A DNA stretch of 64,000 nt, taken from positions 132,081-196,080 of the forward strand of contig CBDDAC010000030.1 of assembly GCA_965224765.1 (NCBI GenBank). Direction: 5' to 3'. The notes beneath the pieces were generated by a model that saw nothing but the letters and a program-made list of their open reading frames with translations, ran no database searches and was not told the origin of the DNA. This DNA is from CAZDBA01 sp965224765 (GTDB taxonomy: Bacteria > Planctomycetota > Planctomycetia > Pirellulales > Pirellulaceae). Position 1 is the stretch's first letter. Every line of letters starts with the position of its first letter. The translations under genes and the position numbers were made by a program. Below, in pieces: positions 53,845 to 63,696 of this stretch.

Positions 53845-55194
53845 ATGTCACAAAAAGTATATTTCGTTGGAACTCATGCTGAAGTGGCGCACCATGCTGC
53901 GCCACTTGCGGCTGAATTCGCGCACGAAATTGCTTTACCCAAAGACGTACTTGAGCGTGCTCAACCAGGCGATTTGGCAATTTTTCACAGTGAGCACTTT
54001 GATCGTTTTCGCGAATGCATCCACAAGCTGAAAAAACGTCAAATCGCAACGCTTTACATGATCGACGGCATTTTGGAATGGCGAAATGCTTGGGAGAATC
54101 GCAGCGATGAAGTCGCGTGCCCATGGACCATGCGACCGGTCCTGTCTGATAAAGCCGCCTGTATTGGATTTTCGCAAATCTCAATATTGAACTCTTGGGG
54201 CAACTCGGCCAAAACGGAACTCGTTGGCATCCCGCGTTTTGATCGACTTCGTACACTTGAAACACCTCCAGCCAACTCCGACCCGGATCGAGCACGGATT
54301 CTCTTGATGAGTGCGAAATGTCCTGGATTTACTCCAGAGCAAATCGCAAAAACCTATGAAGGGTTTTCTCAATTGAAATCCTGGTTTGAGCAAAACCCAG
54401 TTGTCGGTGGACGCGAGATCGAATTGAGTTGGCGATTGACCGGTGACTTGGCCAAGCAGTTAAATGTGGATAGCAGTTGCAGCGATTTAACTGGCGGTGA
54501 ATTAGTTGATGCGATAGGGTCGGTGGATGCCGTTATCACCACTCCATCGACTGCGATGTTAGAAGCCATGTTATTGCAACGACCGGTCGCGATTCTTGAT
54601 TACAACGACTCGCCACAAATGGTATCTGCTCCGTGGACAATTACATCTGATCGTCAGATTGCAGGGACAGTAGCTCAGTTGCTTGACGTTCCACCAACAA
54701 AGCAACACTACCAACAAACGGCATTGGACATAACACTTGCCCCCACCGCGAATGCCACAGGTCGGTTTAGTGCGCTGGTTCGACGCATGTTGTCATGTGC
54801 TGCGACGGCAAAGTCCGATGACCTAAATTTCCCTCCCAACCTTTTGGGGGACCTTCCTGAAGAAACTCAAATGGAGTTTGACCACGCACAACTCTATCCA
54901 ACATATCCTGAGTTCCAAGACACGGACCTCGTAGAATTACAAACCAGTTTGGCCCATTCGCGTCGAGAGGTCGATCATCTTCATCGCGAAATGGACCAGC
55001 TAAAAAGTGAGCTTACTCAAGCTCACGAGATTTTTGAACAGATTCATCGCCATCCGGTGGCGGGACCTGTCATTCGAATCCGACAAAAATTTATTTCCTG
55101 GATCGGCCGCTTCCGAAGCCACCCCCAGGGAATCGACACTCCCACTCCACTGCCTTCTTCTCAGACTTCCTCTAAATCGACAGTTACTTTTTGA
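53845..55194 (+). CDS. Glycosyltransferase-like (GT-B fold) protein with coiled-coil tail
   Basis: 449 residues. Residues 1-300 resemble the GT-B fold of CDP-glycerol glycerophosphotransferase and related enzymes: the segment DAVITTPSTAMLEAMLLQRPVAILDY (about 230-256) has the S/T-P-S-T-x-x-x-E pattern of the nucleotide-sugar-binding half. Residues about 370-410 are heptad-like (LAHSRREVDHLHREMDQLKSEL), suggesting a coiled coil, then a basic segment and a Ser/Thr/Pro-rich end. No signal peptide. Substrate unknown. The next gene starts with TTG inside its stop codon region (TTGA), so the two are tightly coupled. Confidence 0.6.
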   Translation: MSQKVYFVGTHAEVAHHAAPLAAEFAHEIALPKDVLERAQPGDLAIFHSEHFDRFRECIHKLKKRQIATLYMIDGILEWRNAWENRSDEVACPWTMRPVLSDKAACIGFSQISILNSWGNSAKTELVGIPRFDRLRTLETPPANSDPDRARILLMSAKCPGFTPEQIAKTYEGFSQLKSWFEQNPVVGGREIELSWRLTGDLAKQLNVDSSCSDLTGGELVDAIGSVDAVITTPSTAMLEAMLLQRPVAILDYNDSPQMVSAPWTITSDRQIAGTVAQLLDVPPTKQHYQQTALDITLAPTANATGRFSALVRRMLSCAATAKSDDLNFPPNLLGDLPEETQMEFDHAQLYPTYPEFQDTDLVELQTSLAHSRREVDHLHREMDQLKSELTQAHEIFEQIHRHPVAGPVIRIRQKFISWIGRFRSHPQGIDTPTPLPSSQTSSKSTVTF

Positions 55195-56240
55195 TTATCA
55201 AAATTGGACAACATAAATTTCAGGAAACGGCCATCAAAACGGCTGTTGTGCAGGTGCTATGCGCTGCCGATGAAAATTATGCGTTGAGCTTATGCGTTAC
55301 CTTGCGCACCGCCGCCGAACAGCTTCAACTCAGCCACACACTCAAAGCGTTCGTGATTGACGGGGGCATCTCCGCAGAGAGCTGGCGAAAGATCGAAGAA
55401 TCCGTGGCGCCTTTCGATGTTCAGATTGAAAGAATTGTGCCTGACAGGGAGCGAGTCGAGCAATTTTCCGTTTCGCACCATATCACACATACCGCCTACT
55501 TTCGTTTACTGGCGGCCGAGTGGCTGCCCGACGACGTCTCCAAGGTCATTTACCTCGACTCGGACTTGCTCGTCCAGGACAATCTCGTCGAGTTATGGGA
55601 TCTTGAAGAACACGACTATTTTTGCTGGGCGGTTCCAGACATTGCTTGCCCCCACGTCGACGCACGCGAGGCGCAGGTCAACTTCAAGAAATCCATGCCC
55701 TACCTGGCCAACATTTCTCCGATCTCTAACTATCAGGATCTGGGGTTGGACGGATCAGCACCATACTTCAACAGTGGATTGATGGTGATGTACCTAGACC
55801 GATGGCGTGAAGAGAATGTCTCGGCCAAATTATTGGAATGTTTGCAGCAAAATGAACCCCATGTCTGGTGCTGGGATCAATACGCTCTGAACGTGGTTTT
55901 TGCAGGACGCTGGGGCCAATTGCCGCTTCGTTGGAACCAGGGGGCTCATGCATTTGAGTTTCCCACTGTCGCGCATGCTCCCTTTGATCCCCATGAATTT
56001 CGGGAAATGCTGACTGATCCGGCCATCATTCATTACACCACGGAATGGAAACCATGGGGGCATACTTCTGCGCACCCTGCTCATGACACATTCTTTGAAA
56101 AGCTCGACGAAACCGCTTGGACGGGCTGGCGTCCTCTCAAACCTTCTTTCAGTTTCAAAAGAAGTTGGAACTCTATGGCGGTCTCGTTTATCAAACACTG
56201 GACCATCCTTTATCGCAAACTAACTGCCTCTTTCGAATAA
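55191..56240 (+). CDS. Glycosyltransferase family 8 protein
   Basis: 349 residues with TTG start at 55191 overlapping the previous stop; no ATG is available before the conserved core. The GT8 (retaining, galactosyl-/glucosyltransferase) features are clear: CAADENYALSLCVTLRT near the N-terminus, the metal-binding DSD (123-125) in VIYLDSDLLVQ, YFNSGLMVMYLDRWRE, and DQYALNVVFAGRW followed by HYTTEWKPW. It acts in the cytoplasm on lipopolysaccharide-like or other glycoconjugates. The acceptor cannot be inferred. Confidence 0.9.
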   Translation: MIIKIGQHKFQETAIKTAVVQVLCAADENYALSLCVTLRTAAEQLQLSHTLKAFVIDGGISAESWRKIEESVAPFDVQIERIVPDRERVEQFSVSHHITHTAYFRLLAAEWLPDDVSKVIYLDSDLLVQDNLVELWDLEEHDYFCWAVPDIACPHVDAREAQVNFKKSMPYLANISPISNYQDLGLDGSAPYFNSGLMVMYLDRWREENVSAKLLECLQQNEPHVWCWDQYALNVVFAGRWGQLPLRWNQGAHAFEFPTVAHAPFDPHEFREMLTDPAIIHYTTEWKPWGHTSAHPAHDTFFEKLDETAWTGWRPLKPSFSFKRSWNSMAVSFIKHWTILYRKLTASFE

Positions 56241-57157
56241 TGACGTTACAAACCTTGAATCTGAATGACACCACAACCGCGTCCAATGTCGACGCGCCGT
56301 CGATCGCGATTTTTGGATTGCCAAAACCATTTACTCACCCCCATACTCGATTGATCCAGCGCAATGCTCTGGCAAGTTGGCGTCAACTTGGCCCGCAAGT
56401 CGAAACCATTTTACTGGGTAATGATGCGGGAATTGCTGAAACTGCCAAGGAGTTTGAGATCAAACACTCGGGCGAAATTCGCAGCAATGAGCACGGAACA
56501 CCGCTTCTCAGTGACGCGTTTCGCAAGGTTCGCGAGATGACCGACGCCGATATTTTGATGTACTGCAATTGCGATGTCATCCTGCTTGATGACCTGGTCA
56601 AGACCATCAAAATCCTTCGCAGCTCTTCCCAGGTCAAATCTTTCGTGGCATTTGGACGTCGGACGAACCTTCGGGTGGAACGGGAAATCGACGTTTCCGA
56701 TCGAAACGACCTACGAACCCTGCTCGCCGACACAAAATCCAAGGGGCGAATGGCTCCTGTCGTTTGCAAAGAATACTTTGCGTTCACACGCGACATTTTT
56801 CAGGAGATTCCAGATTTTGCAGTTGGACGCGGCAACTGGGACAACTGGATGATCGCCAACACAAAATCACTTGGCTTGCCCGTGATCGATGTAAGTAAAA
56901 TGGTTACGGCCATCCATCAGGATCATGATTACCTTCATCTAAAAAAGTCACGCCTCAACTGCTACGTATCAGGGGACGAAGCAAAGCGAAACCAAAAACT
57001 CGCGGGTGGAAAAAATATCGTTTCCGGTTCAACAGGAACCTGGAGTTTGGGTCCGTGCGGCTTAGAGAAGACACGAGCCAGCTGGCTCAATCGAACGTTC
57101 TGGATGGATTTTCATCGATTCGCCAGAATGATCGTGCGACTTCCGTTCGAGCGGTGA
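56240..57157 (+). CDS. GT-A-type glycosyltransferase-like protein
   Basis: 305 residues from the ATG at 56240 that overlaps the preceding stop (TAATG); the longer frame would run inside the GT8 gene. It begins with a strand-helix SIAIFGLPKPF, and has a CNCDVILLDDL stretch (about 110-120) at the place of the DxD metal motif, with a CxCDV pattern instead of a clean DxD. GNWDNWMIANTKSLG resembles the acceptor-side motif of other family-like enzymes in planctomycete surface gene clusters. I cannot name a CAZy family. No membrane segment. The next frame begins at GTG 57154 (GTGA). Confidence 0.6.
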   Translation: MTLQTLNLNDTTTASNVDAPSIAIFGLPKPFTHPHTRLIQRNALASWRQLGPQVETILLGNDAGIAETAKEFEIKHSGEIRSNEHGTPLLSDAFRKVREMTDADILMYCNCDVILLDDLVKTIKILRSSSQVKSFVAFGRRTNLRVEREIDVSDRNDLRTLLADTKSKGRMAPVVCKEYFAFTRDIFQEIPDFAVGRGNWDNWMIANTKSLGLPVIDVSKMVTAIHQDHDYLHLKKSRLNCYVSGDEAKRNQKLAGGKNIVSGSTGTWSLGPCGLEKTRASWLNRTFWMDFHRFARMIVRLPFER

Positions 57158-58419
57158 CCATAAATTCTATGTACTTAGCAGCCTTAATCATTTCTCTGTG
57201 TTGGATTGCATGGTGTCTAATTCAATTAGCACTGGCGGGCTATTTCTTCCGCCTCACATCCGCAGTCGCACCATCGTATCCGCCACCCAAAGGCCGCGCA
57301 GCGATTCTCCTTGCGGTACGAGGCAGTGACCCGTCTTTCGGCAATTGCTTACGTTCACTAATGGAACAAGACTACGCTGATTTTGAGATACACGTGGTTG
57401 TTGATAGCGAAACGGATCCCGCTTGGCAGACGGTCGATGATGTAAAACAAAACATCCCGTCCAACGGGCAGTTATTCGTGCATTTACTGGACAATCCACT
57501 GGAAACGTGCGGACTAAAATGTTCGGCACTCATTCATGGCGTTGGGCAATTTTCGCCTGAGGTCGAGTATCTGACGATGGTTGATTCCGATGTTGTCGTC
57601 CACCGTCGCTGGTTGAACGATCTATTGTCTCCATTGGCCGATCCCAAAGTCGGTGTGGTCACGGGAAATCAATGGTTCGAACCCGAGAGCCCGGCAAGTT
57701 CTGCGGCTTTGGTTCGTTCTCTATGGAATGCAGGGGCAATTGTGCCGACCGTAATGTTTCGCAATCCCTGGGCGGGTAGTCTGGCGATGCGAAAGAGGGA
57801 CTTCGAACGAGCTGACCTGTTGAAAATCTGGAGCAATTCGATCGTTGATGATGGACCGATCGCCGACGCATTCGAACCCTTTGGATTGGAAACTCGATTC
57901 GTTCCTAGCCTGGTCACTGTCAATTCGGAAACATGCGACGCCAAGTTCGTAACCCAATACATTCAGCGAATGCTAACCTGGTCTAAACATTATGAGCCGA
58001 CGTTTCGAAACACGATCGTGCACTCCCTGTTTACCGGGATTTTGTTGTTGGCAATTCATGGAATCGCAATCGCTGCCATCGCAACCGCGAACGGACCTGC
58101 GATCGCATTATCAGTTTCAGGTATTTTGATCGCCTCGTTGCTGAATTTCGCGGGATACGTCATTGTCCGCTTGCCCATTGCTCGAATGCGTGAAAAAATC
58201 GGCGAGCCCATGCCAGCGTTAACGTTTACACGAATGGTCAAGCTTTCCTTGCTGACCAATGTCACTCAGCTTCTCTATGCAAAATCCGTTTTAGGCGCCA
58301 TGTGCAACCGTACCGTCTACTGGCGTGGAGCCGCGTACCACCTTAACGGGCGTAGCAACTGTCAATTGATTCAATACCAACCGTTTGTTGGTAAACAGGC
58401 AGATTCTTCGATTATCTGA
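57154..58419 (+). CDS. Membrane glycosyltransferase, family 2
   Basis: 421 residues from GTG 57154, which overlaps the preceding stop; ATG 57169 is also possible. An N-terminal helix (about 8-30) is followed by a GT2 domain: AILLAVRG, FEIHVVVDSETD, MVDSDVVVHRRWL (DSD, metal binding), then VTGNQWFEP and WAGSLAMRK, the ED-type acidic segment SIVDDGPIADAF, and a QxxRM-like sequence QRMLTWSKHY. Two or three C-terminal hydrophobic segments (about 292-315, 318-340 and near 375) anchor it. This resembles ceramide glucosyltransferase/cellulose-synthase-type processive or single-step enzymes. It ends the four-gene glycan cluster. Confidence 0.88.
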   Translation: MTINSMYLAALIISLCWIAWCLIQLALAGYFFRLTSAVAPSYPPPKGRAAILLAVRGSDPSFGNCLRSLMEQDYADFEIHVVVDSETDPAWQTVDDVKQNIPSNGQLFVHLLDNPLETCGLKCSALIHGVGQFSPEVEYLTMVDSDVVVHRRWLNDLLSPLADPKVGVVTGNQWFEPESPASSAALVRSLWNAGAIVPTVMFRNPWAGSLAMRKRDFERADLLKIWSNSIVDDGPIADAFEPFGLETRFVPSLVTVNSETCDAKFVTQYIQRMLTWSKHYEPTFRNTIVHSLFTGILLLAIHGIAIAAIATANGPAIALSVSGILIASLLNFAGYVIVRLPIARMREKIGEPMPALTFTRMVKLSLLTNVTQLLYAKSVLGAMCNRTVYWRGAAYHLNGRSNCQLIQYQPFVGKQADSSII

Positions 58420-58558
58420 TCGTTTTTCGATTCACAATCGCAAAACATTTACAATCGACTCTCCAGATATCCAACAAGCGGTTGCGTCGCTTATACTCAA
58501 TGACGTGGATATCCATTTCAATTGTTAATTGTTCCATCACAATTGTGATACTTGGCCA

Positions 58559-61500
58559 ATGAATTTTATTACTCGAGCTTTTTGCTGCTCATTGATTCTC
58601 TGCACCAACATTGCCTGGGGATTTCAGGAAGAGAAAACAGAAGCGGAATTCACTGCCCAACAGCTAGAATTCTTCGAGAACGAAGTTCGCCCCATATTGG
58701 TTAACCGTTGTTATGAGTGTCACTCTGGATTGAAAATTGAGGGTGGCTTGAATTTGGAATCGCGTAATGCGATCCTGAGCGGCGGTGACTTCGGACCTGC
58801 GATCGAAGTCGGCGACCCTGATGAGAGTTTGATGATTGACGCCGTCAATTACGGCGATTTCTATGAGATGCCTCCCAAGTCAAAATTGCCTCAAGAAGAA
58901 ATCGACATCTTGACTAAATGGGTAGTTGACGGAGCTGCGTGGCCAGCGACCGATGACGTTGCCAAACAAGTCGGAGAAGTATTCGATTTAGCCAGTCGAA
59001 AAACCGATCACTGGTGCTGGCAATCCGTAATGCCCCCCGAGCTCCCCGACGTAGCTGACGATTGGGCGATCGATCCGCTTGACACGTTCGTTCAACACCA
59101 AGTCGAAACCGCCGGCTTGAAGGTTGCTCCACAAGCTGATCAAGCAACCTTGTTACGCCGAGTGTGTTTTGATCTGATTGGACTTCCACCTTCCGAGGAA
59201 CAGATTCAATCGTTCGTCATGGATCAATCGGTTACATTCGAACAGATCGTCGACGAGCTTCTGAAATCACCGCACTTTGGTGAACGGTGGGCTCGGCACT
59301 GGATGGATTTAACTCGCTTCGCAGAAACCTTTGGACACGAGTTTGACTATCCCATCAGACACGCATTTCAGTATCGAGACTACTTGATTCGTGCGTTCAA
59401 TCAAGACGTTCCCTACGATCAATTCGTACGCGAACACATTGCCGGCGACTTGATCACCAATCCAAGACGTCATCAGATTCACCAATACAATGAATCGATT
59501 CTCGGCACCGGATTCTGGTTCCTAGGCGAAGCCACACACGGGCCGGTCGACGTCAAAGGAGACGAAGCTGGACGCGTGGACAACCAAATTGACGTGATGA
59601 CAAAAACGTTTCTCGGACTCACGGTTGCTTGTGCGCGTTGCCACGATCACAAGTTCGATGCGATTTCAACTCGAGACTATTATTCACTGGCTGGATTCCT
59701 CCAAAGTTCTCGACGGCAGGAAACGATGTTGGACGTCGATGCCAAGATTGAGAATTCACTGAAACGCATACGCCCACTCCACCTAGAAAGCCTGAAAACT
59801 CTGACGGGACTTGGCGACGCTCTTGGTGCTGGCGACCCGGACATGCTGGCAAAGTATTTGGTCGCCGCCGTCACCGTCTCCCGTTCCATCCCGAAAACCG
59901 ACGACTCAAATCCAGCAAAACCATTACGATCCCCAAAGGACGTGGCGGCAGAGATGGAACTGGAGTTAGAAACGCTCGATCGAGTCATTGCCTCACTCCA
60001 ATCACCAGCAATTCAGTCAATCAGCCATCCATTGCATTCACTGCTGCCGATCATGGATGGAGAGATCGCAATTGACGAAACTCTATTCAAGGCGACAAAT
60101 ACCAGAGTCGCACAACAAGCAGACGCCGCTACCCAATCTCGAAACCAGGCAGTCAAGTTTGCGGATTTCGACTCGACCGATCACGGTTGGTATCGAACTG
60201 GATTCGCTTTTGCCGATACACCAGAACAGTATTCGTTTATTGAACAAGAGGGAACCGAGGTCATTCCACCAGGCGTATTAAACAGTGGCGCATTCGGTGG
60301 CAGATTCTTTGGAGTAATCCGTTCACCCACTTTTGAAATTACGCACCCCAACATCCACATCCGAGTTCGCAGCCAAAACACAACCATCCGACTTGTAATC
60401 GATGGTTACATCATGGATGAATTCAACGCTCTCCTGTTCGGGGATGCGATGATCAAATCGGCAACTCACAACCAATTCGAATGGCGGACCCAAAGGGGAG
60501 ACATCAAGAAGTATATTGGTCATCGCGCTCATATTGAAATCATCGATCGCAACGATGGCTTCGCTGCAATCGATGAAATTTGGTTTTCAGATGGACCGGG
60601 TCCAATTGATCCACCAAGTCACTTGAGTACGATTAACGCAGAATCAAAAAACCTGACCGGCTTTTGTCAGAATCTCGCCCAACAGGTGGTATCACTATTG
60701 GGTGACTCAAAAACGGGACACCACATTGACCGTTCCCATTTATTGACATGGGTTATCAACGACAGCCTGTTTACCGCACTCCAAAAGATCCCGTCTAGAC
60801 GAGTGAGGGTTAACCTCAGCAATCATTCATTGACCGCGGAAAAATTGGCAAGTCGGCTCAGGGAGCTCCGTGACCAAATTAGCACGATTTCCAACGAAAC
60901 ACCTCATCCCAAACTTGCGATCGCGATAGAGGATGGAAACGGTGAAAACGAATTCGTTTTCGTTCGCGGCAATCACAAGACACTGGGACTCGAGGCCAAA
61001 CGCCAGTTTCTTGAAGCTCTAGTGGGCGACGATTCGAAGCGTTTTACCGAACTCAGTGGAAGTGGCCGGATGAAACTGGCCAATCAAATTGCTGACCGAA
61101 ACAATCCGTTAACCTCGAGGGTAATTGTCAATCGAATTTGGCATCACTTAACAGGACGCGGAATTGTTGCCTCCGTCGACAATTTTGGTGTGCTTGGTTC
61201 CAAACCGACCAACCCACAACTGCTTGACTACCTCGCCAACGAGTTTGTGGAGGACGGCTGGTCCATAAAAAGCATGATTCGGCGCATCGTCACCAGTCGA
61301 ACCTACCAAATGTCCAGCCAACTCAATCCCCAAGCCTTCGACATCGACCCAGACAATGAGTTGATGCATCGCGCCAGGATTCGACGCCTGCAGGGCGAAG
61401 TCATTCGCGACTCAATTCTTTTCGCTTCGGGGGAACTGGATCGCAAGCTATTTGGCCCGTCCGTCAAAATTCATTTGACGCCATTTATGCAGGGTCGTGG

Positions 61501-61930
61501 CCGTCCAGGCGCTGATGGCCCCTTGGATGGAAACCGCCGCCGCAGTATCTACACCGAAGTCCGCAGAAATTTCCTTTCGCCAATGATGCTGGCTTTTGAC
61601 ACACCGATCCCGTTCAATTCAACCGGACGGCGAAACCTTTCCAACGTCCCCTCCCAAGCTTTGATTCTGATGAACGACCCATTCGTCGTGGAACAAGCGA
61701 GGAAGTGGGCAACCCGATTGAGTCGCGAAGAACAATCTGACCTCGATCGGATCAAATCGATTTACCTGGCCGCATTTGGCCGACAACCTACAGAACAGGA
61801 AACAGACTTGGCGCTTGAATTCGTTTCAGCCCAAGCCAAAGAGATGGGACTTGCTAACGACAGCCCTGAAGCCTGGGCCGACTTTTGCCACGTCATTTTC
61901 AATGTCAAAGAGTTTATTTACCTCAAATAG
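58559..61930 (+). CDS. Planctomycete cytochrome-c/DUF1549/DUF1553 protein (PSD1 type)
   Basis: About 1123 residues from the ATG at 58559; an upstream ATG ten codons earlier is less likely because the hydrophobic signal (about 3-20) fits better from here. Domains in order: PSCyt1-type cytochrome c with haem site CYECH, DUF1549 (IDTFVQHQVE, LLRRVCFDLIGLPPS and GERWARHWMDLTRF), a central beta-rich insert (about 500-680), and DUF1553 (NNPLTSRVIVNRIWHHLTGRGIV, FVEDGWSIKSMIRRIVTS). The protein is exported. The family is expanded only in planctomycetes and relatives and is always paired with a DUF1501 protein, as here (4 bp downstream). Function unknown; oxidative breakdown of polysaccharides has been suggested. 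Confidence 0.93.
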   Translation: MNFITRAFCCSLILCTNIAWGFQEEKTEAEFTAQQLEFFENEVRPILVNRCYECHSGLKIEGGLNLESRNAILSGGDFGPAIEVGDPDESLMIDAVNYGDFYEMPPKSKLPQEEIDILTKWVVDGAAWPATDDVAKQVGEVFDLASRKTDHWCWQSVMPPELPDVADDWAIDPLDTFVQHQVETAGLKVAPQADQATLLRRVCFDLIGLPPSEEQIQSFVMDQSVTFEQIVDELLKSPHFGERWARHWMDLTRFAETFGHEFDYPIRHAFQYRDYLIRAFNQDVPYDQFVREHIAGDLITNPRRHQIHQYNESILGTGFWFLGEATHGPVDVKGDEAGRVDNQIDVMTKTFLGLTVACARCHDHKFDAISTRDYYSLAGFLQSSRRQETMLDVDAKIENSLKRIRPLHLESLKTLTGLGDALGAGDPDMLAKYLVAAVTVSRSIPKTDDSNPAKPLRSPKDVAAEMELELETLDRVIASLQSPAIQSISHPLHSLLPIMDGEIAIDETLFKATNTRVAQQADAATQSRNQAVKFADFDSTDHGWYRTGFAFADTPEQYSFIEQEGTEVIPPGVLNSGAFGGRFFGVIRSPTFEITHPNIHIRVRSQNTTIRLVIDGYIMDEFNALLFGDAMIKSATHNQFEWRTQRGDIKKYIGHRAHIEIIDRNDGFAAIDEIWFSDGPGPIDPPSHLSTINAESKNLTGFCQNLAQQVVSLLGDSKTGHHIDRSHLLTWVINDSLFTALQKIPSRRVRVNLSNHSLTAEKLASRLRELRDQISTISNETPHPKLAIAIEDGNGENEFVFVRGNHKTLGLEAKRQFLEALVGDDSKRFTELSGSGRMKLANQIADRNNPLTSRVIVNRIWHHLTGRGIVASVDNFGVLGSKPTNPQLLDYLANEFVEDGWSIKSMIRRIVTSRTYQMSSQLNPQAFDIDPDNELMHRARIRRLQGEVIRDSILFASGELDRKLFGPSVKIHLTPFMQGRGRPGADGPLDGNRRRSIYTEVRRNFLSPMMLAFDTPIPFNSTGRRNLSNVPSQALILMNDPFVVEQARKWATRLSREEQSDLDRIKSIYLAAFGRQPTEQETDLALEFVSAQAKEMGLANDSPEAWADFCHVIFNVKEFIYLK

Positions 61931-61934
61931 TTCA

Positions 61935-63380
61935 ATGACCAAATCCAATCATTGTCAAAACTTTCGTCCCATCGCGATCAACCGCCGCGCGATGCTGCAA
62001 CAATCAGCCTGCGGTTTTGGTTCAATTGCATTGGCTGGCTTGATGGCCGACCCCGCCTATGGCATGGACGAAGAGAAAGAACGATCCAACTCACTAGAGC
62101 CCAAGCCGACCGATTTCGAACCCAAAGTCAAACGAATCGTTTACCTCTACATGGATGGCGGGCCCAGTCAAATTGACACTTGGGATCCCAAACCGCTTCT
62201 AGACAAGGAGAACGGAAAGCCCTTCAAGATGAAAATTGAACCAACTCAGTTCAATAACATCGGGAACACATTGGCGAGCCCATGGAAGTTCAAGCAGTAC
62301 GGAGAAAGTGGCACTCCGGTAAGTGATCTGTTTCCGAACGTCGCCAAACACGTTGACGATCTGGCCGTGATTCGTTCGGCGGTGAGCGATTTCTCTGAAC
62401 ATACTAACGCCAATTACTTTCTACACACAGGAAATGGATTTCAGGGTCGTCCCAGCATGGGAGCCTGGGTCGGTTATGGGCTAGGATCTGAATGTCGTGA
62501 CCTACCTGGTTTCCTCGTCCTCAATGGAGGAATGATCCCGCCTGGCGGACTGGACTGTTTTAGCAACGGATTTTTGCCTGCGACTTTTCAAGGATCGATT
62601 TTCAACGCAGGCGACTACCCCGTCGCAAATATTCGCCGTCGTGAAAAGTCAGATATCCTGCAACGAAACAAACTTGACCTACTCAAGAAACTAGATGAAC
62701 GTGGCTTGGACCGCATCGGTCGCGTCGACCAGCTAGAGTCAGCGATCGCCAACTACGAATTGGCCTATCGAATGCAATCAGTTGTCCCCGAACTTGCCAG
62801 TCTGACAGGAGAAACCGAGGCAACGCGTGAGATGTACGGTCTCAATTCAAAAACAAACGGGACGGCCATTTTTGGTCGGCAATGCTTGTTGGCGAGACGC
62901 CTCCTTGAGAAAGGGGTCCGCTTTATCGAGCTTACCTGTCCTTCAGTTGGACATGATCGCTGGGACCAGCATGGCGACCTGAAGAAGGGGCATGCGACCA
63001 ATGCAATGGCTGTCGATCAGCCTATCGGCGCTCTCCTGACAGATCTAAAGCAACGCGGCCTGTTCGATGACACCTTGGTAGTATGGTCAGGCGAGTTCGG
63101 CCGAACGCCCTTTGCCCAAGGAACTGACGGTCGTGACCACAATCCGTTTGGGTTCAGCCTCTGGATGGCCGGCGGGGGCATCAAAGGCGGAACGATTTAC
63201 GGCTCGACCGACGAATATGGATACAAAGCGATCGAAAACAAAGTTGAAATCCACGACCTCCATGCAACGATGCTTCATTTACTCGGCGTCGATCACTTCC
63301 AGTTGACCTATCGGTGGTCGGGCAGAGACATGCGGCTGACGGATGTTCATGGAAATCTTATCGAAGGTATTCTTGCGTAG
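61935..63380 (+). CDS. DUF1501 (sulfatase-like) protein, Tat-type signal
   Basis: 481 residues from the ATG at 61935; the longer frame overlaps the DUF1553 end. A twin-arginine-like signal NRRAMLQQSACGFGSIALAG is followed by the DUF1501 start YLYMDGGPSQIDTWDPKP. Typical landmarks follow: ALRSAVSDFSEHTNA-like sequence (IRSAVSDFSEH), GRPSMGAWVGYGLGSE, GFLVLNGGMIPPGG, FIELT with GHDRWDQHGDLKKGH, and WSGEFGRTPFAQGTDGRDHNP. These are related to alkaline phosphatase/sulfatase folds, with Asp, His and Ser ligands for metal. It sits 4 bp after the PSD1 gene in the usual pair. Confidence 0.93.
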   Translation: MTKSNHCQNFRPIAINRRAMLQQSACGFGSIALAGLMADPAYGMDEEKERSNSLEPKPTDFEPKVKRIVYLYMDGGPSQIDTWDPKPLLDKENGKPFKMKIEPTQFNNIGNTLASPWKFKQYGESGTPVSDLFPNVAKHVDDLAVIRSAVSDFSEHTNANYFLHTGNGFQGRPSMGAWVGYGLGSECRDLPGFLVLNGGMIPPGGLDCFSNGFLPATFQGSIFNAGDYPVANIRRREKSDILQRNKLDLLKKLDERGLDRIGRVDQLESAIANYELAYRMQSVVPELASLTGETEATREMYGLNSKTNGTAIFGRQCLLARRLLEKGVRFIELTCPSVGHDRWDQHGDLKKGHATNAMAVDQPIGALLTDLKQRGLFDDTLVVWSGEFGRTPFAQGTDGRDHNPFGFSLWMAGGGIKGGTIYGSTDEYGYKAIENKVEIHDLHATMLHLLGVDHFQLTYRWSGRDMRLTDVHGNLIEGILA

Positions 63381-63688
63381 ACAAGTTCACAGCGATTTGC
63401 TTGGCCCTCCATTGGAAGACCACATCAATCGGCACGACATTCTCAACGTGCTCGCAAACAGCACATCGCTGTTGTAAGATAAGTTCACTCCGCCCTTCAT
63501 TGTGAGCGCATTGTCAAAATCAAATTGGACAGCCCAAAACAACGAAGGTCGAGTGGTACCCTCGAATTTGGCGCAATTTGAGTTGACCGCGGAAACCTCT
63601 GTGATATTGGAGAATCCACGATTGCATGCAGTTGCACAAGAAGGATTGTTCGTCAAAATCGATAAACACTTAGGGAAAATCGGCGCGA
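63381..63688. other. Gap before aroA
   Basis: About 308 bp. A 64-codon plus-strand frame (see next entry) and an 89-codon minus-strand frame (63387-63656) overlap here; neither is convincing. Confidence 0.4.
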
Positions 63689-63696
63689 GTGAATAA
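63502..63696 (+). CDS. Possible small protein overlapping the start of aroA
   Basis: 64 residues from a GTG at 63502; the stop TAA overlaps the presumed aroA start by eight bases, which would couple the two. It is hydrophilic with no recognised motif. The antisense frame of similar length makes its reality uncertain. Kept as a weak call because of the overlap with aroA. Confidence 0.25.
   Translation: MSALSKSNWTAQNNEGRVVPSNLAQFELTAETSVILENPRLHAVAQEGLFVKIDKHLGKIGASE

Noticed and set aside
63387..63656. 89-codon minus-strand frame between the DUF1501 gene and aroA
   Set aside because: Antisense to a competing frame, no start signal or family pattern; left unassigned.
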